Shown here: one piece after another, positions 9,032 to 17,035 of the stretch
How the letters are laid out: each line of letters starts with the position of its first letter
Numbering within the stretch: position 1 is the stretch's first letter
From: Halodesulfovibrio spirochaetisodalis
GTDB taxonomy: Bacteria; Desulfobacterota; Desulfovibrionia; Desulfovibrionales; Desulfovibrionaceae
Direction: 5' to 3'
Length of the DNA: 64,000 nucleotides
NCBI RefSeq assembly: GCF_001672295.1
Contig: NZ_JXMS01000001.1
Location: forward strand, 1-64,000
Made by a program: the position numbers and the translations under genes
The notes under the pieces: generated by a model
What the model was told of the DNA's origin: nothing
The model's input: the letters and a program-made list of their open reading frames with translations, nothing else
Database searches by the model: none

Positions 9032-9763
9032 CTAGCCAGCAAAGGCGCCCTGATCAACAATCCAGTAAAGCTTGCCATTAGCTGGCTGTACCCGCTGTGC
9101 TGGCAGATTGCGTTCTCCGAGGAGGTCAAGAGCCTTGGCAAGAACAGAGTGCTTTTCTTTTCCTTGAATGAGGAAGACACATGCCCGTGCGTTGTTCAGT
9201 ACAGGAAGAGTCAACGTAATACGCCAGCTTTCCATCTCGCGGATGTATTGGTCTGTAACCAGTCGGTTGGTTATTTCAATACCGTCATATCCTGGGAACA
9301 AGGACGCAGTGTGTCCGTCCGGCCCCATTCCTAACAGAATAAAGTCAAATCGCGGAAGTTGCCCTGCGCCTAGTTTAAAATGTCGACGAAGAAGGCTTTC
9401 ATACTCATCCGCAGCGTCCTGTGAGTTTACTTCTCCCTTCATTCTATAGAAATGTGTTGCAGCAACTTTATGCAACAACTCTTCCTTTGCAAGCCGGTAG
9501 TTTGATTGCTCATCATCCGGTCCTACACATCGTTCGTCCACCCAGTAAAAATTAACTTTTTCCCATGGAATTTCACTGCCAAAGTTGGCAGCAAGAGTCT
9601 CGAAGAAAAGCTTTGGTGTGTGTCCGCCAGAAAGGGCTACGTTGTATTCGCCACGTTTTTCAATTGCATCACGGCAGCGTTCAATAAACAGCTGGGCAGC
9701 ATGGTGGGCAAGTTGTTTGGGGGAATCAGTAACAGAAAGAGATAGGTCGATTGTCTTGGTCAT
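9032..9763 (-). CDS. pgl: 6-phosphogluconolactonase
   Basis: 243 residues of the short DevB/Pgl type, which hydrolyses 6-phosphogluconolactone in the oxidative pentose phosphate pathway in the cytoplasm. Family blocks are NVALSGGHTPKLFFETLA near residue 42, NFYWVDERCV, and LLGMGPDGHTASLFPG with the catalytic-loop DGHT. Start ATG with GGAGGC immediately upstream. No zwf or gnd gene is adjacent. The gene stands alone. Confidence 0.92.
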   Translation of the reverse strand: MTKTIDLSLSVTDSPKQLAHHAAQLFIERCRDAIEKRGEYNVALSGGHTPKLFFETLAANFGSEIPWEKVNFYWVDERCVGPDDEQSNYRLAKEELLHKVAATHFYRMKGEVNSQDAADEYESLLRRHFKLGAGQLPRFDFILLGMGPDGHTASLFPGYDGIEITNRLVTDQYIREMESWRITLTLPVLNNARACVFLIQGKEKHSVLAKALDLLGERNLPAQRVQPANGKLYWIVDQGAFAG

Positions 9764-9869
9764 AGTGCCTCCGTATTGCTCAATAACGGTGCAGCTAAGA
9801 TGGGCTCTGCAACCGTCATAGATGTTGTAAACAGCATGGTTGCATACTTTGTTTACGATTAAAACGGTT

Positions 9870-10367
9870 TTATTCCGTCAACGTATCCTTACGGGGAAGA
9901 AATGTAGTGCGTAGAAAGACAGGATTGAAAAAATGCATCGGATTTTCAACGATTGCATCTGGAATAATGTGGTACCAGCGGTATCCCATTTTTTTAAAGT
10001 AGGTGGCTGCTAAATGTTTGCAGCCTGTTTCTTTGGCGGCGAGTAGAGCGGCATCCCGTTGGCATCTGGATGTGGAGACAAGCTTGAGGATACGAGGGTT
10101 GAATCCTCTGCGCGAAAAGATAGCTTTGATTCTTTTAAACTCTCTGAAGCGGGAAAAGGCGTCAGCCTGACATAAAATAACACCCCATCCAAAAAGCGCT
10201 GAAAGAATAAAAAGAACAATTGCATAGAAAGGAATGCCGTCATTTAAGAGAAAATGGGCTTCCAGATAAAGTGTTGTAGCTACAAACAACAATGTTAATG
10301 CTGTTGCATGTGGAAACGGTGCAACTTTAATGTAGCGGATGATAGTTGTGTATAATGGGGTTCGCAC
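9870..10367 (-). CDS. Hypothetical membrane protein
   Basis: 165 residues, not recognised. Two hydrophobic helices (about residues 22-40 and 45-65) are followed by a basic, cysteine-containing cytoplasmic tail with SRRGFNPRILKLVSTSRCQR and YFKKMGYRWYHIIPDA. The start is GTG with only a weak ribosome site, so the exact N-terminus is uncertain. It lies alone between pgl and the small paralogue pair. The codon use looks like that of its neighbours, and the hydrophobic layout and lack of overlap support a real gene. Confidence 0.6.
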   Translation of the reverse strand: MRTPLYTTIIRYIKVAPFPHATALTLLFVATTLYLEAHFLLNDGIPFYAIVLFILSALFGWGVILCQADAFSRFREFKRIKAIFSRRGFNPRILKLVSTSRCQRDAALLAAKETGCKHLAATYFKKMGYRWYHIIPDAIVENPMHFFNPVFLRTTFLPRKDTLTE

Positions 10368-10588
10368 TATTGTAGTACCTGTGTCATGCTTACGAGTAAT
10401 TTACTGGTCTCAAAAATTGAACAGGATGTATTGCAAAATAAAACATGCACTGCATAAACAATAACTAAAGACTAAGAGAGTTTTAAAGAGCAAAGAACAT
10501 TGTATACCATGCGTTACCATATACAGAATTCTTTGTGTTGCATTATAGTAAAATGAAGTTCCTGTTATTGTAGAGAAAGGAGCAGCAC

Positions 10589-10915
10589 ATGAAACAAGCT
10601 AATGCCAAGTTAGATATTATTGAAAAAATTAAAATTGAATACAACGCAACCGGCGCAATACATATTGATTCTGAGGATATTAAACTGAACAAAGACGGCA
10701 AAGATGCATTATTTAAGAGTGCTGAAACATTGGCAGAAAAATTAGGACTGCATCGTCACAGCCTGCAAAAACATTTGTACAATAATATATACTACATTGA
10801 GCCGGAAGGGCCATTGGTAGTCGCCATCTCTCTTCCGGAGCAGCAAATAGAAATGTATGCGCAGATGCCCCAGTCTATGTGGTCGTTTAAATTGAATGAC
10901 CGGTTTGTAAACTGA
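10589..10915 (+). CDS. Small protein of unknown family, first tandem copy
   Basis: 108 residues with a strong AAAGGAG site before ATG. There is no signal peptide or membrane segment. The C-terminal half (LYNNIYYIEPEGPLVVAISL ... IEMYAQMPQSMWSFK) aligns with the next gene (LFDNVFRLEPSDTLMLLIEL ... IEFYVELPSALWNFR), so the two are paralogues from a duplication. The alternating hydrophobic pattern suggests a small alpha/beta fold with a conserved Trp-Phe end. The function is not recognised. The neighbours give no clear hint beyond darP downstream. Confidence 0.75.
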   Translation: MKQANAKLDIIEKIKIEYNATGAIHIDSEDIKLNKDGKDALFKSAETLAEKLGLHRHSLQKHLYNNIYYIEPEGPLVVAISLPEQQIEMYAQMPQSMWSFKLNDRFVN

Positions 10916-10936
10916 AAAAAACAGCCTAAAGCATCA

Positions 10937-10958
10937 TTATACTGTAGTCCGGTATAAT
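10937..10958 (+). promoter_or_regulatory. Inverted repeat over a TATAAT, before second paralogue
   Basis: Seven-base arms ATTATAC and GTATAAT are separated by 8 bp. The right arm contains a perfect TATAAT (10953-10958), 35 bp before the next start codon. It could be an operator overlapping a -10 box. No convincing -35 was seen. Confidence 0.4.
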
Positions 10959-10992
10959 ATGTATTCATGGGCTGTTCAAGCGCGGAGATAGT

Positions 10993-11298
10993 ATGCAATT
11001 AACCATGAGACAATACTATTTAGCAAAAAAACTGCAAACAGAGCGGTTTGGAGAAATCGCCGTTCCTGTTGATCCAGAGCAGATTCTTTTGCACCACGAG
11101 GCAACAACCGTTGTGAGGTCTGCAGCCGATCAGGTCGCAAGCGAGTCCGCAGTGACACGTGAAGAGATTATTTCCCGTTTGTTTGATAATGTGTTCAGGC
11201 TTGAGCCTTCAGACACTCTCATGTTGCTTATAGAACTTCCCCGGCATGATATTGAGTTTTATGTTGAACTTCCAAGTGCGTTGTGGAACTTCAGGTAG
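10993..11298 (+). CDS. Small protein of unknown family, second tandem copy
   Basis: 101 residues, paralogous to the gene 77 bp upstream (shared core L-[FY]-[ND]-N-[VI]-[FY]-x-[LI]-E-P and the ending P-[SQ]-[AS]-[LM]-W-[NS]-F). The N-terminal half differs: MQLTMRQYYLAKKLQ has no counterpart in the first copy. Start ATG with GCGGAGAT upstream. It ends 80 bp before darP. No function is known to me. The two copies may form a heteromer or have diverged after duplication. Confidence 0.75.
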   Translation: MQLTMRQYYLAKKLQTERFGEIAVPVDPEQILLHHEATTVVRSAADQVASESAVTREEIISRLFDNVFRLEPSDTLMLLIELPRHDIEFYVELPSALWNFR

Positions 11299-11378
11299 CC
11301 ACTCCGGCAGGTTGCACTCGTCTGGGCTTTACGAACGGGACTGCCTGCGGTAGAAGCAAGACCTCTTGGAGGTCTAAG

Positions 11379-11909
11379 ATGGTTACAGAGAATACACATG
11401 AATTGGAAACAGAACTGGTTGAAGAAGGCGAAGAGTACCTGAGCCGTTCAGAAAAAAAGCGCCGCAGCACAGCTATCCAGAAGATTGGAGAAGAGTTGGC
11501 GTCGTTCCCGATCAGTGCGATTCGTTCATTTAATCTTCCGCCTGATTTGTTGCAGGAGTACGAAGAATTACACTCCATTACCAAGCATGAAGCGAAGCGT
11601 CGTAAGATGCAGTATATCGGTAAGATGCTGCGTGATGTAGACATAGAGCCGATTAGAGCGCGCATTGAAGAAGTGAAGGAAGGAAAGGCTGCACAGAGTG
11701 CTGACTTCCATCACTTGGAGCGCTTGCGTGATCGTTTGCTTCAGGGTGATAAAGAGGCCATGAATTTTATTGTGGAGAGTTACCCTGATGTAGATATCCA
11801 GAAATTGCGTCAGCTTGTACGAAATGCCAAGAAAGAAATTGAAAAGCAAAAACCGCTTAAGTCATCAAAATTGCTTTTCCGTTTTCTACGTGAGCTGGAG
11901 CAAAGCTAG
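11379..11909 (+). CDS. darP: Ribosome-associated protein DarP/YjgA (DUF615)
   Basis: 176 residues from the ATG at 11379, which has TTGGAGG 8 bp upstream. The longer open frame back to 11283 lacks a ribosome site and overlaps the previous gene. The E. coli homologue is 183 residues and acts late in 50S subunit assembly. The sequence has the expected profile: SRSEKKRRSTAIQKIGEEL at the N-terminus, an all-helical basic body (KHEAKRRKMQYIGKMLRDVD) and the DRLLQGD ... LRQLVRNAKKE end. It acts in the cytoplasm. Confidence 0.88.
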   Translation: MVTENTHELETELVEEGEEYLSRSEKKRRSTAIQKIGEELASFPISAIRSFNLPPDLLQEYEELHSITKHEAKRRKMQYIGKMLRDVDIEPIRARIEEVKEGKAAQSADFHHLERLRDRLLQGDKEAMNFIVESYPDVDIQKLRQLVRNAKKEIEKQKPLKSSKLLFRFLRELEQS

Positions 11910-11942
11910 TCGTAGTGGATTGAACACAGTATTATGTGCATA

Positions 11943-11976
11943 AAAATGCCCCGAAGAAATTTTCTTCGGGGCATTT
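11943..11976. terminator. Bidirectional terminator
   Basis: Near-perfect arms with core GCCCCGAAGAAA / TTTCTTCGGGGC, A-rich on the left and TTT on the right, 34 bp after darP. It probably also stops the minus-strand gene at 12040-13149. Confidence 0.85.
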
Positions 11977-12039
11977 GGTTAGTCTATCCATCACACTGAT
12001 ATGTATCTGCCGCTTTTTGGCCTGCAACTCAAAAAAGTA

Positions 12040-13149
12040 TTAGTGAGCTGCCTGATAGGCCCGATAGCTGTATTTGGCTACAGAAACAATTTCAGATAAA
12101 GCTGGATAGCTATCTAACCAGTTTACCTTCTTTTGCTTCGGGACTGGCCGCCGGGCCGGTTCACCCACTATTCTTTTATACAGCAGCTTGGCCTTTTCTT
12201 CATGGCCCTGCTCGTAAATTTTCTTACATATGCCTTTGGCAGCCTTTTGCGGGGCTCTGGTGAACATGCAATCTCTGGAAATTTTCTGGTGCAGGTTCAC
12301 GCCGGGGCTAAGCTTTTCACCATGAAGATAGGCAGACGCAGCATTGGAAAAATCTCCTTCCTGCAGAAGCGTTTTTCCAGCATCATACAGAGGGTTTTCC
12401 TTATCATGGGCACCATATAATGGCTTCAATGCAGTGGCAGCCGCTTCATATTCATGCTGTGCCATGAAGATGTCGCCAGCAGCGTTGAGTTCTTGATGGT
12501 ACTGGTCTTTATCTCGTTTGCCTTTCCATGCTTTTGCTCGCCCGACATAGGCAGGGCCGTGTTTGGGATTTATCTCGATTGCCTGACTAAACGTTTCAAT
12601 AGCGCTGTCCCAATGGTGGTTTTTTAGCAATTTGGTTCCGCGCTCGCAAAGCGTTTCCGCAGTATCCTCTTCAGGTTCAAGCAGTGCTTTGGCTTCGTTC
12701 GGGTTCCCTTGTGGTTTTGATGCCGCAGGGATTGCAGCCCCGTATGTGTTACGAACCGCATGGATAACCTGCTGTACAAGACCGTCCATTGTGTAAGGAC
12801 GGGCAAGGAACGAAGAATATCCCAGTGTTAACGTGCGCATGACAAAGTCTTTTGTGGGCGACGTAGAAACTGCGAGAACTGGTATGGATATTTGTGCCCT
12901 GATGCTCCTGAGTTTATCAATAAGATATTGAGCATCGCCATCTTTCATTTGAGCACCGAAGATTATCAAATCAAATGAGTCGATCTCACCTGTTTGTGCC
13001 TTGGACAGGGACTTGAACGTGCCCGAGACAGAATCTACGATCAGTGCACTACGTATTCCAATGCGAAACAGCATTTTTCTGTCCAATGCTGCTTCTGCAC
13101 TGTTTCCGTTAATGATGAGTGCATGTTCAGGTTTTTTGGGTGTGCTCAT
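12040..13149 (-). CDS. Pseudo-receiver domain plus TPR protein
   Basis: 369 residues. The first 135 have the layout of a response-regulator receiver (HALIINGNS, FDLIIFGAQMKDG, PVLAVSTS, SSFLARPYT), but the chemistry is gone: the acidic pocket is replaced by ING, the phospho-acceptor Asp by G65 and the conserved Lys by R117. Residues about 160-320 carry TPR helices (WDSAIETFSQAIEINPKHGPAY is typical). It therefore looks like a scaffold protein using an unphosphorylated receiver fold. The start ATG has GAGGCGC upstream. The gene stands alone. The partner is unknown. Confidence 0.82.
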   Translation of the reverse strand: MSTPKKPEHALIINGNSAEAALDRKMLFRIGIRSALIVDSVSGTFKSLSKAQTGEIDSFDLIIFGAQMKDGDAQYLIDKLRSIRAQISIPVLAVSTSPTKDFVMRTLTLGYSSFLARPYTMDGLVQQVIHAVRNTYGAAIPAASKPQGNPNEAKALLEPEEDTAETLCERGTKLLKNHHWDSAIETFSQAIEINPKHGPAYVGRAKAWKGKRDKDQYHQELNAAGDIFMAQHEYEAAATALKPLYGAHDKENPLYDAGKTLLQEGDFSNAASAYLHGEKLSPGVNLHQKISRDCMFTRAPQKAAKGICKKIYEQGHEEKAKLLYKRIVGEPARRPVPKQKKVNWLDSYPALSEIVSVAKYSYRAYQAAH

Positions 13150-13223
13150 ATAGCGCCTCTATAGTGTACATTAACAAGGTAGGTTACGGGGGCTGTGTAC
13201 TAACGGGAAACTGCTGAAAAGAT

Positions 13224-13682
13224 TTAGTCGGATACTGCCTGCTTATCAGAGACGTCACCACAATGCTTGTCAGAAGAATTAATCAGGGCATGCAGGGGAA
13301 TTACTTTACCCATTTTCTTCTCTTTTGGCTGAACCTGCGGAGCAGGTTGTACGGCATACTGCTTACCGCAACGCCAACATATTTTTTTCGTATTACCATG
13401 CGGTAATCGGACAAGCATTCCTTCATCTTTACAGCATTCAGCACAAAACGGACCATGACGAACACTGCCGGTCTTTAACCAATAATAGTTTCCGTCAAAA
13501 ATCAGGTTTTGGGAGAAGTTGAGAATATCATCATACTCCTTCACCTGAAGCTTTAAAGCGGAAACTTGATCGCAAAGAGATACATACTTCGTCTGAAGTT
13601 CTTTCAGAAGAAGTGTCGCTTCACGGTTTTTTCCTTTCAAAAAAAGTTCGCTGACTTCTTTGAATTTAGAGTAGTCGAGCAT
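13224..13682 (-). CDS. Hypothetical protein with coiled coil and zinc-ribbon-like cysteines
   Basis: 152 residues from the ATG at 13682 (GAGGCAG lies 5-6 bp upstream). Two further starts up to 13736 have no ribosome site. The N-terminal 60 residues form a heptad-like helix (KELQTKYVSLCDQVSALKLQ). In the middle, CAECC and CWRC, about 20 residues apart, look like a zinc-binding or redox knuckle. The tail is basic and proline-rich. The function is not recognised. A DNA- or RNA-binding role is possible but unsupported. Confidence 0.6.
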   Translation of the reverse strand: MLDYSKFKEVSELFLKGKNREATLLLKELQTKYVSLCDQVSALKLQVKEYDDILNFSQNLIFDGNYYWLKTGSVRHGPFCAECCKDEGMLVRLPHGNTKKICWRCGKQYAVQPAPQVQPKEKKMGKVIPLHALINSSDKHCGDVSDKQAVSD

Positions 13683-13876
13683 TAACTGCCTCATATGCGT
13701 GTTGTAAGTTGTCTTACTACAGCTATCGGTTTTCAAAGAAAAATCTTTAAAAAACGAAAACAGTTATGCGTTATACTCTTATTAGATTTTCTTTCCCTTT
13801 ACAGCGTGCTGAGTGGGTAGTCAACGAAGGTGCGTTAAGTATAAAGAAAAAAATACCTTACATGTTTTCTATAAGC

Positions 13877-13912
13877 AAAAAACAGGCCGCGCTGTTCAGC
13901 ACGGCCTGTTTT
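13877..13912 (-). terminator. Terminator of the ADA-like gene
   Basis: AAAACAGGCCG and CGGCCTGTTTT arms with a 13-base loop, preceded on the plus strand by extra A residues that give a T run on the minus strand. Confidence 0.8.
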
Positions 13913-13926
13913 ACTTGCAGAGTCTG

Positions 13927-15429
13927 TTAGTTGGCGGCAATTTTACGTTCAAATTCAGCAAATTCTGTTTCCAGTTTCCACTGTTTGTTTGCTTTTGGAC
14001 TTTCATTGAGGAGTTTTTGGCAAACGCCTGTAGTCTTTGTTGTTAATGAATCGTTGCAGTCATCTCCTACTACATACGGAGATGTTGTTTTCCATAAACT
14101 TTTTCCGGGGAGCAGACTGTATTCGAGAGTATTACGCACAAGGTTTTTTAATTCAGTATAAGAAAGAGGATAGTCACGGGCAGCGCGGACGTATTCATTC
14201 GTGATGTCAGTGCGCGTTAAGCCGGCATCAACAGAAACAATAACAATCGGAACATGGTACTTGAGTAATACTGGAAACGGGTTGTTATCTTTAGCAATAA
14301 AACGGGCTTGTTCTTCTGCTGTAAAACCTATTTCAACAGGAATTTTGTTGTTTGAGAGTATTTTCAGCAAGGCAAACGGATTGTTTTCATACATCAATGC
14401 AGAGCCATGGCTGATGCGCGAAGCTTTGCCTTTTGAGAGTGCAGTGCGAATTCTGTTTTTAAATTTAGTCGGCTCAATCATACCGAAGTTAAGGTAGCCC
14501 GCTGTAATAACCGTTTTAACATCTGAAAACTCATTCTTGCTTTTTAAGAAATTGAGCATTTCCATCTGAAGCTGATAGTCACGCAGTGCCACAGGGTGTT
14601 TCTCATCTCCGGAAAGTGCAACACCAACAAAGCGTGGGTCGGCAGAAGCAGTTTTAAAAGCAAAAATCAACTGCGCAAAGACAACAGAAGGGGGTTGTGT
14701 TCTGTCAACATTAGCGATCATGCGCACCATCACGGATTTAGCATTGTTGCTTTCAAGGTGTGCTTCAGTACTGCTCATGAAGTCGCTGAGAAGCTTTTCG
14801 CCTTCTTCGGTCGCGCTCATTTTCGGTAGTGCTGCAAGGGTAGGGAACATGTCCTTTGCTGTACCTTGCCATTTTATTCTTGAGGCAGGCTTTGTAAGCT
14901 CTTTAGGGAACCACGGCAGCAGAATTTCAAGATAGTCAAGATGCTGGTATTCTGCATTGTTGACTATTGTGCTGAGAAGAAAGCCGAATTGATCTGCAGT
15001 GAGCGTGTCTATAGAAAAAAGATGGCTTGCATTGTCGATTGTCGTCGAGGAAAGAGCATCCAGCGCTTTTTGATAATTTTCTTCGGTCTCAAAAAATTTC
15101 TTTGTTGATGTTGTACCTGGAGGGCAGGTGTTATTGATAGGCGGTACAGGAAAGTAGCTGGGCAGCGTGATGCAGTAATTTTCTTTTTCAGCAAGGGCAA
15201 GGTACGCTTCAGGATATACCGAACCCTGTAATTGTACCCGTAAATCGCCGCCCTTGGGCATTTCTGAGATGAACCCGCGCAAGGTAAGCTGGTGCGAGCG
15301 AATTGAATCGTAAAATGCTTGAGTTTTCTTTTCATTTGCTGAGGTAGAAGTTTCAGCAAATGCCGGTACTATTGTCAGGACAAGAAGAAAGGTTATTGCA
15401 GAGACGATAATTTTTTGCGCAGAATGCAT
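13927..15429 (-). CDS. Secreted adenosine-deaminase-like protein, metal ligands lost
   Basis: 500 residues with a clear signal peptide (hydrophobic core 8-22, cleavage after AFA about residue 25). The body follows the adenosine deaminase / ADGF pattern: MPKGGDL-x-x-x-LQGSVYPEA, then RISHGSALMYENN and IVSVDAGLTRTDITNEY. The zinc site is missing. The first HxH is R64-V-Q66, the HAGE block reads TAGY, and the first Asp of the usual SDD or TDD reads Val. Only the RISHG His and one Asp remain. It is therefore probably a periplasmic pseudoenzyme, perhaps a nucleoside-binding protein. Start ATG with AGGAG upstream. It stands alone between PHP and zinc-ribbon genes. Confidence 0.75.
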   Translation of the reverse strand: MHSAQKIIVSAITFLLVLTIVPAFAETSTSANEKKTQAFYDSIRSHQLTLRGFISEMPKGGDLRVQLQGSVYPEAYLALAEKENYCITLPSYFPVPPINNTCPPGTTSTKKFFETEENYQKALDALSSTTIDNASHLFSIDTLTADQFGFLLSTIVNNAEYQHLDYLEILLPWFPKELTKPASRIKWQGTAKDMFPTLAALPKMSATEEGEKLLSDFMSSTEAHLESNNAKSVMVRMIANVDRTQPPSVVFAQLIFAFKTASADPRFVGVALSGDEKHPVALRDYQLQMEMLNFLKSKNEFSDVKTVITAGYLNFGMIEPTKFKNRIRTALSKGKASRISHGSALMYENNPFALLKILSNNKIPVEIGFTAEEQARFIAKDNNPFPVLLKYHVPIVIVSVDAGLTRTDITNEYVRAARDYPLSYTELKNLVRNTLEYSLLPGKSLWKTTSPYVVGDDCNDSLTTKTTGVCQKLLNESPKANKQWKLETEFAEFERKIAAN

Positions 15430-15464
15430 AGAAACTCCTGAAATTCAAAAAGTGCTGGCAGTGA

Positions 15465-16118
15465 TTATAACATCATCATTTTAGAAACGATCGTGCGTGC
15501 GTTGTTTTCTGTCTGTTGGTATTGTTCTTTTGACATCCCCGCACCAAGAGCTATGGCGCGTCTTCTGTCTTTATTGATAAAGTCATACCCGCGGTATCCA
15601 CCGTTATTGAGTAGCAAAGGTGCACCGGTGAGTGTAGCGGCCTTAACAACATGGCCGTTTGTCAGGGCGTGCTCAGGACGGGCAGTAATTTCCAGATAGA
15701 CGTTTTTCTCTGCTGCCAGCTGGGCTTCCTGCTCGGTGATAAGGCCAGGGTGAGCAAGATAGTCAGCTCCGCCTTCAATTGCTGCCAGATTAGTGCCTTC
15801 ATCAACAATGTCAGCAATGGTTTGTCCATGGACACAGACCAATTGAGCGCCGATGCTTCGAGCTTCAGTAATGGCATCCGGTATAAGCTGTGGTGGAATG
15901 TGGGTAAGTTCCACTCCTGCGTACAGATCAACGCCGGAGTATAAAGAATACGTGCGTATCATGGGGAGAAGGCTTTCCAGAACTTGCTGCATGTTGGTTG
16001 CGTCAACATGGTCAGTAAACGCGATGGCTCTGTATCCTGCAGCCTTGGCGAAGCGCATAGCTGCTGCAGGAGTTTGCTCTCCCGTACCCAGAGAGGAGTG
16101 AACGTGAAGGTCTATCAT
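15465..16118 (-). CDS. PHP-domain phosphoesterase (histidinol-phosphatase-like)
   Basis: 217 residues of the PHP family of metal-dependent phosphoesterases. MIDLHVHSSLGTGE supplies the HxH pair, then FTDHVD, YAGVELTH, CVHGQT and DYLAHPGL supply further ligands. The last family block, usually DxH, here reads NNGGYRGYDF and lacks the His, so the metal site may be changed. Family names include histidinol phosphate phosphatase, but no his genes are near. Real substrate unknown. Start ATG at 16118. Confidence 0.8.
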   Translation of the reverse strand: MIDLHVHSSLGTGEQTPAAAMRFAKAAGYRAIAFTDHVDATNMQQVLESLLPMIRTYSLYSGVDLYAGVELTHIPPQLIPDAITEARSIGAQLVCVHGQTIADIVDEGTNLAAIEGGADYLAHPGLITEQEAQLAAEKNVYLEITARPEHALTNGHVVKAATLTGAPLLLNNGGYRGYDFINKDRRRAIALGAGMSKEQYQQTENNARTIVSKMMML

Positions 16119-16222
16119 TGTAATATGATCCTGATTTGTAAGAAGCGATTTGCTTTATTGGAAGCAAAAGTTAACTAATCAACTATACTGGGTGGTTTGC
16201 TGCTTTGTCCATATGGAGTACT

Positions 16223-16261
16223 GACTAAAAACAATTTCACTATAGAATGCTGTTTTTAGTC
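16223..16261. repeat. Inverted repeat in divergent promoter region
   Basis: Perfect 11-base arms GACTAAAAACA and TGTTTTTAGTC with a 17-base spacer, extended by AGTA/TACT after a 2-base bulge. It lies between the divergent PHP gene and rubrerythrin. It could be an operator or an RNA hairpin in the rubrerythrin leader. Confidence 0.5.
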
Positions 16262-16385
16262 TACTGTTACCTACTTAGTTCTCAAGTATTTATAATTCCG
16301 AATAAATTTTCTTGCGCTTACATATCGTGTGGTATAGGAGTAAAAAATATACCGATAATAATTACTAATAAGAGAGGCAGATCGT

Positions 16386-16970
16386 ATGGGAAAGCTTAAA
16401 GGAACTAAAACAGAAAAGAATATTCTGACCGCTTTTGCTGGTGAATCTCAGGCACGTAACCGCTACGACTTTTTTGCTGGTGTTGCTAAAAAGGAAGGGT
16501 ATGTTCAGATATCAAAAATATTTGAAGAAACTGCTTTGCAGGAACGGGCACACGCAAAACGTCTCTTTAAGTTTTTAGAAGGGAGTGAGGTAGAAATTAC
16601 TGCTGCCTACCCTGCAGGAATTATTGCAGATACCGTAACTAACTTAAAAGAATCTGCTGCCGGTGAGCATTATGAGTATACAGAAATGTATCCTGAGTTT
16701 GCAGAAATTGCCGGACAGGAAGGCTTTCCTGTTGTGGCTGCAGCAATGCATTCCATTGCTATTGCCGAAAAGCATCATGAACAACGCTACCTTACCTTAA
16801 TGAACTCCATTGAAAATGGAGATGTTTTTAAGAAAGCAAAGCCTGTTGTATGGCGTTGTATCAACTGTGGATATATTCACGAAGGACTGACAGCACCGGA
16901 CGTCTGTCCTGCGTGTAACCATAAGCAGGAATACTTTGAAGTACGTCTTGAAAAGTGGTTCATGCCATAA
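16386..16970 (+). CDS. rbr: Rubrerythrin
   Basis: 194 residues. A four-helix ferritin-like di-iron domain comes first (GESQARNRYDFF, EETALQERAHAK, EHYEYTEMYPEFAEIAG, AIAEKHHEQRY supply the Glu/His ligands), followed by a rubredoxin-like FeS4 domain (WRCINCGYIHEG ... CPACNHKQEYF). It is a non-haem peroxidase that removes hydrogen peroxide in anaerobes, in the cytoplasm. Start ATG after AAGAGAGGCAG. Single-gene unit with its own terminator. A peroxide-responsive promoter is expected, but no clear PerR box was seen. Confidence 0.95.
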   Translation: MGKLKGTKTEKNILTAFAGESQARNRYDFFAGVAKKEGYVQISKIFEETALQERAHAKRLFKFLEGSEVEITAAYPAGIIADTVTNLKESAAGEHYEYTEMYPEFAEIAGQEGFPVVAAAMHSIAIAEKHHEQRYLTLMNSIENGDVFKKAKPVVWRCINCGYIHEGLTAPDVCPACNHKQEYFEVRLEKWFMP

Positions 16971-16995
16971 AACTTTTCAGATTCCAGAAGTAAAT

Positions 16996-17035
16996 AAAAA
17001 ATCCGTTCAGCATTGCATGCTGAACGGATTTTTTT
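16996..17035. terminator. Bidirectional terminator
   Basis: Fifteen-base-class arms (ATCCGTTCAGCAT / ATGCTGAACGGAT) flanked by A5 and T7, between the convergent rubrerythrin and kinase-like genes. Confidence 0.92.

Noticed and set aside
16290-16310. PerR box before rubrerythrin (TTATAATTCCGAATAA)
   Set aside because: Only the left half fits the TTATAAT-N-ATTATAA consensus.
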